From positions 1-64,000 of the forward strand of contig NZ_JAJEJQ010000004.1 of assembly GCF_021390575.1 (NCBI RefSeq): a stretch of DNA of 64,000 nt, in the 5' to 3' direction. Origin of the DNA: Paraburkholderia adhaesiva (GTDB taxonomy: Bacteria; Pseudomonadota; Gammaproteobacteria; Burkholderiales; Burkholderiaceae). The notes under the pieces are model-generated. The model made no database searches and was not told where the DNA came from. It saw only the letters and a program-made list of their open reading frames with translations. Below are positions 34,649-43,646 of the stretch, in pieces. The position numbers were made by a program, and so were the translations under genes. The number at the start of each line of letters is the position of its first letter. Within the stretch, counting starts at the first letter, position 1.

Positions 34649-36124
34649 TTACATCACGCAGATGCTCGCGAGCGTGAGCGTCTGGATGCTGCCGCCGTCG
34701 GTGTAGTACAGCGTCATCGAGGGGCTCGCGCGCGCTGCGCGGATGGCGGCGGTGGCCGGCTGGATCTGCAGATAGAAGCCCTTGGCCTCAATCGACGGCG
34801 AGGCATCGAAACCGAGTGCGTTCTGGATGGCGCTGACTTCGCTGTCCGAGAGTTCGATGCCGGTGCGGATCGCGCCGAAGTTCACGGCATTGCCGATCGG
34901 GTCCATGCAGGCCGCCTCGACCATCGCGTAGCCCGCGTCGTTGTACGGCAGCGACCCCACGTTCATGAGCAGCGTGATCATCGCGAGCTGCAGGTTCGCG
35001 TTCAGCCAGATCTGGTCGAGGAACGAATCGAGCCACGCCCACTGGCCCGAGATCGAGCCGGGGTAGGCGAAGTTGAACGATTGCGTCGCGGTGGCCCACG
35101 CGCCGAAGAAGTTGTAGCCGTTGGCCTGCAGCGCCAGTGCGTCCGAGGCGTTGGTGACGCCTGGCACGAGGCCCCCCTGGTTGCGAAACGCGAGCGTCGT
35201 GCGGCCGTTCAGGCGCGCAAAGTCGAGCGAGGCCGCGAAGCCCAGCACGAACGCGGCGTGCGTCGCATCGCCAAAGAGCGGCACCGAGCCGTCGATCGCG
35301 TCGGCCTGGAGCACCGCGCCCCAGCAGATCGTGGAGCCAGAGAATTTCGCGCCCGGATCGGAGTCGTAGCCGACGTAGCCGAAGCGGTACGACGTGCCGT
35401 TGGCCCACTGCGAGAACGCGAGCTTGTCCGCCAGCGGCGGCTCCCAGGTGGTGGCGAAGAGCGCCCAGTTCTGCGAGACGTTCGTGATGAGGTCATCGAG
35501 AAACGTGGCCGGGTCGGCGGCGTCCGCCCCCGGCGAGACCGTCGCGCCCGAGGCCGCGTCGAGCGCCAGCGCCGTGGCTGCCGGGCCAGTCGCTGCGGTG
35601 ATCGTCGAGGCCGCGCCCGTCGTGGCCGAGGTAATCACGAACGCCTGGCGCTGCGCATCGAACGTCACGTCCGCGCCGAGATCCGTGGACAATGCCGCTG
35701 CCGCATCCGAAAAGCTCGTCGCGCTGGAGAGGTCCACCGTGGCGTCCAGAACCACGCCGTCGACCGTGACGCTCAGATCGCCCGCCACCGCCTGCAACTG
35801 CACGAGGGTCATCGACGCGAGCGACGCCCCGCACAGCTAGGCCGCCACCGGCACTGTGTTGTACTGCGCGAAATAGAGCGCCCCCGGGGTCTTCGTGCAG
35901 TTCGTATAGCCCGCGAAATAGATCGTCGCCATCGCGGCCTCGGTCGAGGCCGCGCCGAAGGTCGAGATCACGTCCTGCTTGTCGGCATACACCAGCGCCT
36001 GGCCGATGGGGACCGAGGTGGAGTGCGTCAGGACCAGACCGTTGAGGTTGACGGCATTGCCTGCCGCCGCGAGCACGCCCGGGTTGACCCGGACGATCTG
36101 TGAGATCGGAATCGTGTTCGGCAT
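34649..36124 (-). pseudogene. Phage contractile tail sheath (DUF3383) with an in-frame TAG
   Basis: One continuous frame of 491 codons, interrupted by a single TAG at 35837-35839. Before it: PNTIPISQIVRVNPGVLAAA to QYNTVPVAA. After it: LCGASLASMTLVQLQAVAGDLSVTVDG to the end. Relatives usually have Trp or Tyr at this spot, so a point change from TGG or TAC/TAT is likely. The C-terminal region QWAWLDSFLDQIWLNANLQLAMITLLMNVGSLPYNDAGY is the conserved sheath core. Without readthrough no contractile sheath can form. Confidence 0.88.
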
Positions 36125-36192
36125 GGCCGCACCTCAGCGGTGAGGGTTTTCGGGAGTCCGGAGCAAAGCGCAGCGGGTCAGAGACCGATCCG

Positions 36193-36810
36193 TCACGCGG
36201 GCTTGTGTCGACCTCGCGTGTCGATCTCGATGAGGCCGGCCCAGGGCTGGACGGTCGTGGTTTGTGCGGTCACGGGGTGCCCCGCGTCGCCGATCTCGAG
36301 TGAGGCGGCGAAGGCCTGCGGGACCGTCACGGCGGGGTTGACCTGGAGGACGAGATCGACGCTCCAGCGCGTCTCGACCTGCTGCTCGCCATTCAGGAAC
36401 GGGATCTGGCGGGCTTCACTGGCGTAGAGCGGCGCGAGATCAAGAGCACTCGAGGCGAGCGCGTCACAGGCCGTCACATCGCGCCACAGCGTGGTCACAA
36501 GCTGGGTGGCGTCGGCCCCTGCCGGACCGTGGAGGTCGAGCTGCACGGCGAGCTTCGTGGCCTGGCGCACGGCCTTCTCACAGGGCGCATCGGGCCAGCC
36601 GTCGCGCCAGGTGGTGACGTTCGTCGACAGCCGCTCGCGCAGCACCGGCGTCATCACCACGAAGTCGACCCCGACCGGTGGAGGCACGCGATTGTCCTGA
36701 CCCGCGATGACCTCCGTGCCGTGCGGCAGCACCGCCAGCAAGAACGCGCGCACGGCCGCCATCGCCTGGCTTTCGCTCAGGCTCAGCAGTGGGCGCGGCA
36801 TGATGAACAC
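36193..36810 (-). CDS. Phage neck terminator protein, gp12-like
   Basis: 205 residues (an ATG at 36801 is an alternative start). The features PRPLLSLSESQAMAAVRAFLLAVLP, RVPPPVGVDFVVMTPVLRERLSTN, and the Trp-rich RDGWPDAPCEKAV, agree with the gp12-like neck terminator family, which caps the tail. It lies before the sheath gene as in related phages. Intact, ending in a basic tail (TRGRHKPA). Confidence 0.7.
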   Translation of the reverse strand: MFIMPRPLLSLSESQAMAAVRAFLLAVLPHGTEVIAGQDNRVPPPVGVDFVVMTPVLRERLSTNVTTWRDGWPDAPCEKAVRQATKLAVQLDLHGPAGADATQLVTTLWRDVTACDALASSALDLAPLYASEARQIPFLNGEQQVETRWSVDLVLQVNPAVTVPQAFAASLEIGDAGHPVTAQTTTVQPWAGLIEIDTRGRHKPA

Positions 36811-36818
36811 TCAGGCGG

Positions 36819-37247
36819 TCAAGGGTGGGCGTGCGATGAGGCGTGCTCAGTGGCCGGGTTCAACTGGCGCGTGACGGCACATTTGCACCAGCCATCGGTG
36901 AGCCACCAGTTCTCCAGCACGAGCGCCACGAGCCACAACGAGCCCGAATCTGATCCATCGGGCAGCGTGACGAGATCGCCGCCCTTCACCTCGGGGCGCA
37001 GCACGCCCTGCCAGTTGCCGTTCAGGTACAGCGCGCGGCGCTCGCCCTGCAGGTTCAGTCCATCGAGCTGCAACAGGTCACGCAAGGTAAGCGCCTGCAC
37101 CTGGGCCAGTACCGGCACCGGCTCGGCATAGGCGGGTGTGCGTCGGCCATCCGGCGCGGTCGTGTAGCCGGTCGATGCCGCGAGCGTCACGGTCAGCCAC
37201 GGATTGACCGCCGCGACGCAGGGGCCGACCACGCCGTGAAGATTCAT
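36819..37247 (-). CDS. Phage head-tail region protein, unknown
   Basis: 142 residues (NLHGVVGPCVAAVNPWLTVTLAAS, then ALYLNGNWQGVLRPEVKGGDLVTLPDG and ALVLENWWLTDGWCKCAVTRQL). Proteins with this WxGVxRP pattern lie between the tail-completion and neck-terminator genes of Bcep-like phages. No function is known to me. Intact and closely packed with its neighbours, so very likely structural. Confidence 0.65.
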   Translation of the reverse strand: MNLHGVVGPCVAAVNPWLTVTLAASTGYTTAPDGRRTPAYAEPVPVLAQVQALTLRDLLQLDGLNLQGERRALYLNGNWQGVLRPEVKGGDLVTLPDGSDSGSLWLVALVLENWWLTDGWCKCAVTRQLNPATEHASSHAHP

Positions 37248-37250
37248 GAC

Positions 37251-37844
37251 TCACGCCCCGGTGCCACCGGGGTCGATGCGCCAGGTGGTGCCCCTGAGCA
37301 TCGTGCCGCTGTCGACGAGCGGGTCGTCGACACCCTTCTTCGCGATGGTCGAGGGCGCGTTGGGCGGGTCCGTGAAGTTGCGGATCGACTCGATCAACTC
37401 GCCGTTGATGGCCTCGCCCATCAGGTCGAGCGCGCGGTCGGCGTCGTAGTTCACGGCCACCAGTACCTTGCCGAGATCGCCGCCCCAGTGCTAGCTTTCT
37501 TTCGCGACCATCGAGCGGAAGAACGGGCGTGGCGGGATCGTCACCGTGTAGGCCGGCACCTCGTGCGTGGTCGCAAAGTTCGACTGTTTTGCCTTTACGA
37601 AACGTCCGCCGCGCAGCAGGTCGCCCGCGCGCCCGAGGCTGCGGTACACGGTGGTCTCGTGCGCGGGCACGTTCACCGTGCCGCCGAACTCGTTCACCGT
37701 CGCCACCTCGACCACCGGCGTGTTGTCCGCTTCGGTGGCCTCGCTCATGAAGCCCACCTCGAGCGTGCCCGCTGCCGCGAGTTTCGCGGTGGCCACGCGC
37801 AGAACCGCCTCGAGCTTCGCGCCGCCGGTGATCGTCGCTGCCAT
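37251..37844 (-). pseudogene. Phage tail-completion (HK97 gp10-like) protein with an in-frame TAG
   Basis: The frame from ATG 37844 (AATITGGAKLEAVLRVATAKLAA) continues past a TAG at 37491-37493 to 37251. Before the stop: VTIPPRPFFRSMVAKES. After it: HWGGDLGKVLVAVNYDADRALDLMGEAING and FTDPPNAPSTIAKKGVDDPLVDSGTM, typical of this head-tail joining family. A CAG-to-TAG change is the simplest cause. The truncated product would lack the conserved C-terminus. Confidence 0.82.
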
Positions 37845-37859
37845 GATGCGTATCTCCTG

Positions 37860-38384
37860 TCATCGGGTGATGAAGGGCGCGTAAGGGTCCAGATTGCGCG
37901 GCGGGGGTGCCGCGACGACGTAGCGCATGGTGCGGTACGCGGCAGTGGCAGCCCAGAACTCGGCGCCATATGGCGTCTGGTTAAACCACTGCGCACTGCC
38001 CGGCGGTACGTCCATCTGCGTGGCGACCGACACGCTGCCTTCGGTGGCGCTGATGATGCGCCCCACCAGCGGAGAAGGTCCGGGCGAGGGACCCGCTGCA
38101 GCGCCACCACCTCCGCCGGTCGTTGAGCCGCCGGACGTGGCACCTGAAGCTGTACCTTGCGGCATATTCAGGATCGCCAGGTGCGCGACAAGCAGGTTCA
38201 GGAGCGTCGCGCGGATCGCGAGGTTGCGCACGGGACTCATCGGTGTGTTGTCGCAAAAGAGCTGCGCCTCGCTGAAATACGCCTGCGCCTGCTTCGGCCT
38301 GACACTTGCCGCCAGCGACGGATAACGCGCGGCCCAGGTGCGGTACGAGAACACCACCACCCCGGTCGGCATGATCCTGCTCAC
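37860..38384 (-). CDS. DUF4054-family phage head-tail connector protein
   Basis: 174 residues. It shows the helical connector pattern FSYRTWAARYPSLAASVRPKQAQAYFSEAQLFCDNTPMSPV, then ATLLNLLVAHLAIL, a Gly/Ser-rich loop, and the family end WFNQTPYGAEFWAATAAYRTMRYV. DUF4054 proteins form the head-completion ring. It overlaps the next gene by four bases. Intact. Confidence 0.82.
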   Translation of the reverse strand: MSRIMPTGVVVFSYRTWAARYPSLAASVRPKQAQAYFSEAQLFCDNTPMSPVRNLAIRATLLNLLVAHLAILNMPQGTASGATSGGSTTGGGGGAAAGPSPGPSPLVGRIISATEGSVSVATQMDVPPGSAQWFNQTPYGAEFWAATAAYRTMRYVVAAPPPRNLDPYAPFITR

Positions 38385-38851
38385 TCTTTCGACAGCGGCG
38401 CGAGATCGCGGCCCGGCTTCTTCGGATCCATCGGATCGAGTCCGCTCTTGACCTCACCGCGCTCGCCCGCCTGGTCCTCGACCGATGCCTTCTGTTTGTG
38501 CGCGAAGATCAGGCCGTGCTTCACGGCGGGCAGCTCCTGGTGCTCCACCAGCCACTGCTCGAAGAACGCGCGCGGCACGTGCTCCGTGATGCCGAAGCCC
38601 GCCACCGCGCGCGGCGAGTTCGCGCCATTCAGGGTCACGCGACGGCGCACTTCGCCGTGCCGGATGATGTCCAGATGCAGGCCCTGCGGCAGGCGACAGG
38701 CCACCGTCACGGTGTCGCCGGAGGGCGCCGGTGCGACCGGGGGCGTCGCCACAGCGGGCTGCAGGACCGGCGACTCCGGGGGCATGGGGGGCGGTTCAGC
38801 TTTACCTGCAGCAGGCGTTGCCGCCTTGGCACCGGTGGTACGCGTAGCCAT
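38381..38851 (-). CDS. Phage head-region protein, unknown
   Basis: 156 residues with a Pro/Ala-rich N-terminus (about 45 residues) and a compact domain: VACRLPQGLHLDIIRHGEVRRRVTLNGANSPRAVAGFGITEHVPRAFFEQWLVEHQELPAVKHGLIFAHK. Relatives occur just after the capsid gene in Burkholderia myophages. Family name not known to me. Intact. Confidence 0.65.
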   Translation of the reverse strand: MATRTTGAKAATPAAGKAEPPPMPPESPVLQPAVATPPVAPAPSGDTVTVACRLPQGLHLDIIRHGEVRRRVTLNGANSPRAVAGFGITEHVPRAFFEQWLVEHQELPAVKHGLIFAHKQKASVEDQAGERGEVKSGLDPMDPKKPGRDLAPLSKE

Positions 38852-38861
38852 GTCATGCTCC

Positions 38862-39895
38862 TCAGACGCCGAGCATCGAGGCGATCGCGAACGGCTGGAA
38901 CAGCACCGCGCCCCACGAGCCCTGCGACTTCTTCTGCTTGAAGCTGCTCGTCTCGCGCACGATGCCGTGCGCGCGCAGCTTCTCGGTGAACGCGCAGTAC
39001 CCCGTCTTCTGTCCGTCGATGGCCTCGGCGATCAGTTGCAGCAGGTTGCCGCCCGCCGGGTTCTGGTACTGCACCGCCGTCTCGATCGTGAGGTTCGGGA
39101 AGTTCTTCTTCAGCAGGTCGGTGACGTTGACGTTGTACAGGTTGGTGGTCGTGAGCGCGACGCTCGACGAGGGGGCCATCGCCAGCGTCATGCGCGCATC
39201 CATTTCGATGAGCCCCCCGACTGCAGCACCAGCTCGTTAAAGAGCGTCTGGATGTCGGTGTAGATCTCGTTCGCGCTCGCGGTCACCGCGCCGTTGGTGA
39301 TCCATGGTCCCGAGGCGTTGTCGTTGAACGCCTTGGCTCCTGGTGTGAGCGAGGCCGCCGGGCGCGGGTCGTTCAGGAGGCCGTAGTTCTGCAGGCCCGC
39401 CACGCCGAAGAAGTACGTGTTGTTCTGGAACTTGTCGAGCACGATGGCCGAGGCGATGTTCACGCGCGACACGTAGTCGATCTTCGCGAGCGAACTCATA
39501 TCGAGCTGCCGTTCGCCCCACTGCGTCATGGTCTGGTAGTGGTACGACTGCCGCTGCGGGAATTCGGCGTTCGCGCCCACCGAGCCGTTTTCGTTGTAGT
39601 CCCCATAACTGGAGACCTCGCCGGTCGATTCGATCACCGGGAAGGTGGCGGTCAGCGTGGTCCAGTCGCCCTTCTTCGCCTCGCCGAGGATCGCGGCGGC
39701 CTTGTTGGGCGTGACCAGCACCTCGATGAAATCCGGATCGATGAAGTTGGCGAGCCACGCGGGAATGCCGGCGTTGGGCGCGGTGACGAGCGGCCCCTGG
39801 GCGTCCATGGCCATGAGCGCCGTGGTGTAGTCGAGCACCTCCGGCATGACGATGCCGAAGGTGCGCTCGAGCTGGTCGAAATCGCTATGTCGCAT
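38862..39895 (-). pseudogene. Major capsid protein (DUF2184), frameshifted
   Basis: The first frame from ATG 39895 (RHSDFDQLERTFGIVMPEVLDYTTALMAMDAQG) contains the DUF2184 capsid core (FIEVLVTPNKAAAILGEAKKGDWTTLTATFPVIESTGEVSSYGDYNENG). At a run of six C (39213-39218) the frame is lost after ELVLQSGG. One extra base gives LIEMDARMTLAMAPSSSVAL and the true C-terminus (TSSFKQKKSQGSWGAVLFQPFAIASMLGV). The context is the same as in the endolysin break. Without correction the capsid lacks its last third. Confidence 0.87.
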
Positions 39896-40018
39896 GGTCG
39901 CCTCGCATGATCGTCTGCGCGCGCAGCAAAAACACGAAGGCCCCAACCGGTTACCCGGTCAGGGCCTTCGAGGGGATGGGGCGTGGTTCGGTTGTCGGTG
40001 GTAGATCTGGCCGCGGCT

Positions 40019-40549
40019 TTATCCCAGCGGCCAGGACGAGATCTTCATGAGTTCGCCCGGGGCGGCTGCCGACATCACGAACCACTTCGTCTCGACCGCC
40101 CCGGCCACGCTCGCGCCCGCCGCACCCGGCGAGGCCGAGCCATCGGTGGTGCTCGCGAACGCCTTGTCGCCTGCCGCAGACGGCGCGCTGCCCGCGTTGC
40201 GCGCCCAGAAGTCGCCCGCGCTGTGCAGCGTCACCGGCAGTCCGGCAGGGACGAGCAGCGTCGACTCGGCGAGCCACTGCGTGATGAGCGCCTGCTGCTC
40301 GCGGTGCACGAACCCGGCAGGCACGCCCGTGCCGGTGTTGCTCACGAGGTTGTAGAAATCGGTCTCGCCGGAACTGGCGTTCTCCTCACCATTCGAGGCG
40401 GCCCAGGCGAAGCGCCCCACCGTGACGCCCTCGGGTCCGGCCACCAGCGCGCCCGGCCCCGCCAGCACCGAGGCGCGCGGATTGGCCGAGGCGAAATCGC
40501 CCTCGACCGCCGGCGAGGGCTGCACATAGACCTGCTGCTGGAATCCCAT
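40019..40549 (-). CDS. Phage capsid decoration/stabilising protein (DUF2190-like cement protein)
   Basis: 176 residues (GFQQQVYVQPSPAVEGDFASANPRASVLAGPGALVAGPEGVTVGRFAW), with GFVHREQQALITQWLAESTLLVPAGLPVTLHSAGDFWARN in the middle and a VETKWFVMSAAAPGELMKISSW end. This pattern is that of structural cement/decoration proteins next to DUF2184 capsids. It lies between the scaffold/protease and capsid genes. Intact. Confidence 0.75.
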   Translation of the reverse strand: MGFQQQVYVQPSPAVEGDFASANPRASVLAGPGALVAGPEGVTVGRFAWAASNGEENASSGETDFYNLVSNTGTGVPAGFVHREQQALITQWLAESTLLVPAGLPVTLHSAGDFWARNAGSAPSAAGDKAFASTTDGSASPGAAGASVAGAVETKWFVMSAAAPGELMKISSWPLG

Positions 40550-40579
40550 GACTGGTTACCTCCGGTCTGCCGGGCTGCG

Positions 40580-41535
40580 TCATCCAAGCTGTTTCACATT
40601 GGCCGCATGCGGGAAGCGCTCGGCGAAGCTCTTCATCGAGGGGGCGTCCATCGCGGGTTGGCCACGATTCAGGGCGCGATGCAGGCCGGGTTTGGGTTGC
40701 GCCTCGAGGATCGCGCGGTACGCGCTCGGGTGAATGCCATCCAGCCGCACACCGAGCGTCGTGAGGGCCGCGCGGTGGACCTCCTCGGCGCTGTCCTGCG
40801 CGAGCGCCAGATGTCCGACCCACGGCTGCACGAACGCCTCGGCATCGGCCACCGCGCGCATGCGCCGGATCGCGGCGGTCTCCGCATCCTTCGCGGCCTG
40901 CTGGGTCGCCTGCTTGACCGCCTCGCGCATGGCGGCGTCCATCGCCACGCGCGCATCGCGCCGTACCTGCGCAATTGCGGCATCCATCGCGGGACGGCTC
41001 ACCGGATCGGTGTCCTTCGCAGCGGGCGAGGCTGGCACGGGCGGCGCGGGCGCACCCGCTGCACTAGGTCCGGGCGGCGGCGCGTCGAGCGCCGACACTT
41101 CGCCCTCCTGATCGCCCGCGAGCTTCAGCGCGCGCAGCTTCGGCTCGATGGCGGCCAGGTCCTCGTCGCTGAGCTTGCCGCGCAGCGCGCCGAGAATCTC
41201 GGCGATCGGGTCCGCGTCCTGGGTACTGGCTGCCGCGACCGGCACGGCGGGTGCGGCAGGCGCATCGGGCTTCGCCCCCGGCTCGCCGTTATCTCCCTCG
41301 CCCGCGTCTTCGGTGTCGAGACTGTCGAGCAGCGACACGAGGTTCTCGATGTCGGCGTCGGTGGCCAGCTTCGGCTTCAGTGCCGCGAGAATCGACGCCT
41401 TGCCCGCCGCCCAGTTCGCGCGCGTGAGAGCCGAGAGCGTCGGACCCAGACCGCTGCAGGCATCGGCAGCCAGCGCGGGGCGAAAGCCCAGCAGCGCGCC
41501 GCGCACGAGCGCGCCACGGCGCGAGAGTTTCGGAC
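40580..41535 (-). pseudogene. DUF2213-like phage prohead protein, 5' end lost at a deletion junction
   Basis: The C-terminal 315 residues or so are phage-like: KLSRRGALVRGALLGF, a helix with DIENLVSLLDSLDTEDA, a Pro/Ala linker, and the Ala/Arg-rich end (AIAQVRRDARVAMDAAM, SFAERFPHAANVKQLG). The frame extends to 41719, but the part beyond about 41535 is the antisense of a different plus-strand gene and does not look phage-coded. A complete DUF2213 would have about 100 more N-terminal residues with the protease-like part. It is therefore truncated. Confidence 0.7.
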
Positions 41536-41847
41536 GCTCGCCGCCATGCAGGCCGGTGAGTGCTACACCGACGAGGCGCTTGCCAGCAAGCTCGGCTGGC
41601 CGATTAGCGTGACACGCGAAACATCCGCCGTGCGGAAAGAGCCGATGTCCTGCTGCGACAGATCTGGGCGCGGCATGCCGTTTATCTGCGTGCCTATGGC
41701 CGGTTCCCGGGCGCATCATTGCCGGACCGGGGCGGCGGGCTCAGGCATGAACGGGTGGAACTGGACGCGCGGCAACGGGACATTAGCGGCTATGAACAGG
41801 CATGGCGCACTTTCCGTGATCTGTGCATGCTTGCGCACCGGTCGTAA
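41536..41847 (+). pseudogene. Remnant of a plus-strand phage gene with a winged-helix-like start
   Basis: The plus strand encodes TLAAMQAGECYTDEALASKLGWPISV, resembling a helix-turn-helix region, then after a frame change RNIRRAERADVLLRQIWARHAVYLRAYGRFPGASL to FRDLCMLAHRS and a TAA at 41845. The two parts look like one gene with a frameshift near 41610. It begins at the DUF2213 junction, so its start is probably also lost. No function assigned. Confidence 0.5.
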
Positions 41848-41971
41848 GCACAGGGACTCGAAAACACAGGTCGCGCAAAACTCAACGTCGTCTATGCTTT
41901 CATGGTCGGTTACTGGATCCGCGTGCGGGATCCAGAGGATGAGCCTGTTATGCCTTTGCATGGAGAGGCGG

Positions 41972-42877
41972 ATGAAAACGGTATGCATCGATGTCACCCC
42001 GGCGCTTGCACGCCGGTGGCTCAAACATAATCAGGGCAACCGGCGCGTTCGTGCGAGCTGGGTGCAGACACTGAAGGCGGCGTTCGAGCGCGGCGAGTAT
42101 GTAATGTCGCATCAGGGGGTTGCCTTCAGCGACACGGGCGAGCTGCTCGATGGCCAGCACCGGTTGATGGCGATTGCCGCGCAGCCCGATGAGCGGGCTT
42201 TTCCGATGCTGGTGACCCGGGGTCTGTCGCGAGATACGGTGTTTCAGGTCATGGATAGTGGCCAGCGCCGCACGCTTTCGGATCTGACGGGCCACGGCCA
42301 CCAGGAGATTGAGATCGCGCGTCTGATCGCGCGGCAATTCTCCAGTGCGCCGGTGACGCCAACGTTGCTGATTCCGCTGTGCGAGCGGCTTGCGCCCTGG
42401 CTTGAACGTCTGCTCGATGGTAGTCACGCGCTGGTTCGCACCTGGAGCAGCGCGCCCATGCGCGCGGGCGCGGTACTCACGATGATGATGGGTCACGATG
42501 TCAGTTAAGTGCACGCGGTCTATCACGCCTTTGTTGTCCAGGATTTCATGGCACTGCCCGCGGCGGCGCACGCACTCATGCGCGCGCAGATGCGTGGCGT
42601 GGTGGATGCCATGCATACGGCGGAGCTGTTTCGCCGGGCACTGGTGGTGTTCAATCCGCAACTGCGTGAAGTGACGCGCCTGGCGCCGCGCGATGAGAAG
42701 GCCATGCTCGAGGCGATTGGCGGGTTCGTGCGAACACAAATTCTGGATGTGGTGCTCCCCGAAGCAACTGGGACGAGTCCGGCGAGGAAGGCGGCACCCA
42801 GTGGCGATTCGGCGAGAAAGGTGCGCTCGGGGGTATCCCGGCCGGATGCCATCAGGGCGTCATCGACCCTTCATTAA
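41972..42877 (+). pseudogene. ParB-like-fold phage protein with an in-frame TAA
   Basis: The frame opens at ATG 41972 (GGAGAGG just upstream) with KTVCIDVTPALARRWLKHNQGNRRVRASWVQTL, then the ParB-like core MSHQGVAFSDTGELLDGQHRLMAIA and a helical region. A TAA at 42506-42508 interrupts it after MMGHDVS. The same frame continues at VHAVYHAFVVQDFM to 42877. Together the parts make one protein of about 300 residues. The DGQHRL motif is typical of phage proteins with a ParB/Srx-type nuclease fold. Only the N-terminal 178 residues would be made. Confidence 0.72.
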
Positions 42878-43646
42878 GGCCTCCATCGCCTGACGCCTGG
42901 GTTCTCGTGCACGGAGACGGCGCTCGATGGCGACGGGTGATGTTCAGCGGCCACGTGCCGGTCTGCGCGTGGTTCAGTGTCGCGAGGGTCGCACGCCAAA
43001 ATGCGGCACCCCGGAGCGTGGCTCACTGGATGCGGGTTGGTCCGCCCCGTATAGCGCCGCAGCTTCGCGATCGAGCCGCCGGCTGTCCATCGTGGTCCGC
43101 CGCGACCGGGTCAATATGCGGCGTAGTCGTGTCCTGAACATTGTGTTCCTTGTATGGTGAGCCGCATCTGAAACGCCTGGCCGCCTGCTTCGGCCACAAC
43201 CTTCACTGCCCTTTCGCCGTAACGCGTGAGTGCGCCGATTTCAGGCGACCCGGGCTTGCGTCATCTGGAGGGCATGCAATTCATGCGGATGTTAACGCCC
43301 AATGCCGATTTGATAATAGTTGATAAATGGTGTGGTATGAACTTGACGATGGGGAGAATCAGACATGATTAGCGCGGATCTTGGGCGGCAGTTCGAAGAG
43401 TATGGTTAAAGTTGCCCATTCCCCACAGATTGAAAACCTTCTCGAAACCCGTTCCAGCATTGGCTTTTAGAGGTGCGGGAGAGCTAAAATTGGCTTGGAG
43501 GAGGGATTTTCTTGGTGGTCGTTCAGCATTCGTCAGGTTCGGCCGCCGCGTCCCGCCCCCGTTGCCCAGTACTCCAGATCGTCGTAATACGCGGCGAGCA
43601 AGTCGATGTCGATGGGAGCCGATGCCGGGGGACGGCTTGCGGTCCG
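42878..43646. other. Right border of the prophage remnant, no recognisable gene
   Basis: About 770 bp between the ParB-like remnant and the yfa operon. Both strands carry only short, unrecognised frames. A phage end and any attachment site should be here, but I found no matching repeat near 14 kb. The operon's terminator should also lie here; I see no strong stem with a T-tract. Confidence 0.5.

Noticed and set aside
34643..36103. Long plus-strand open frame opposite the sheath gene
   Set aside because: Arg/Glu-rich antisense of a conserved phage sheath gene; GC-rich codon bias creates such frames.
35837..37493. Phage with TAG reassigned to an amino acid
   Set aside because: Another gene in the same cluster ends at TAG, other in-frame breaks are TAA or frameshifts, and no suppressor tRNA is visible.
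39983..42508. Very long plus-strand open frame (about 840 codons)
   Set aside because: Most of it is antisense to the capsid, decoration and DUF2213 genes and is Arg/His-rich without family features; only its last part (ParB-like protein) is a real gene.
14250..42877. Functional tailocin (phage tail-like bacteriocin)
   Set aside because: Capsid and connector genes are still present, and the sheath, tape measure, spike and a fibre are all broken, so a decaying prophage fits better.
13884..43646. att site direct repeats or a tRNA insertion site for the prophage
   Set aside because: No tRNA gene and no matching repeat between the two border regions could be recognised by eye.
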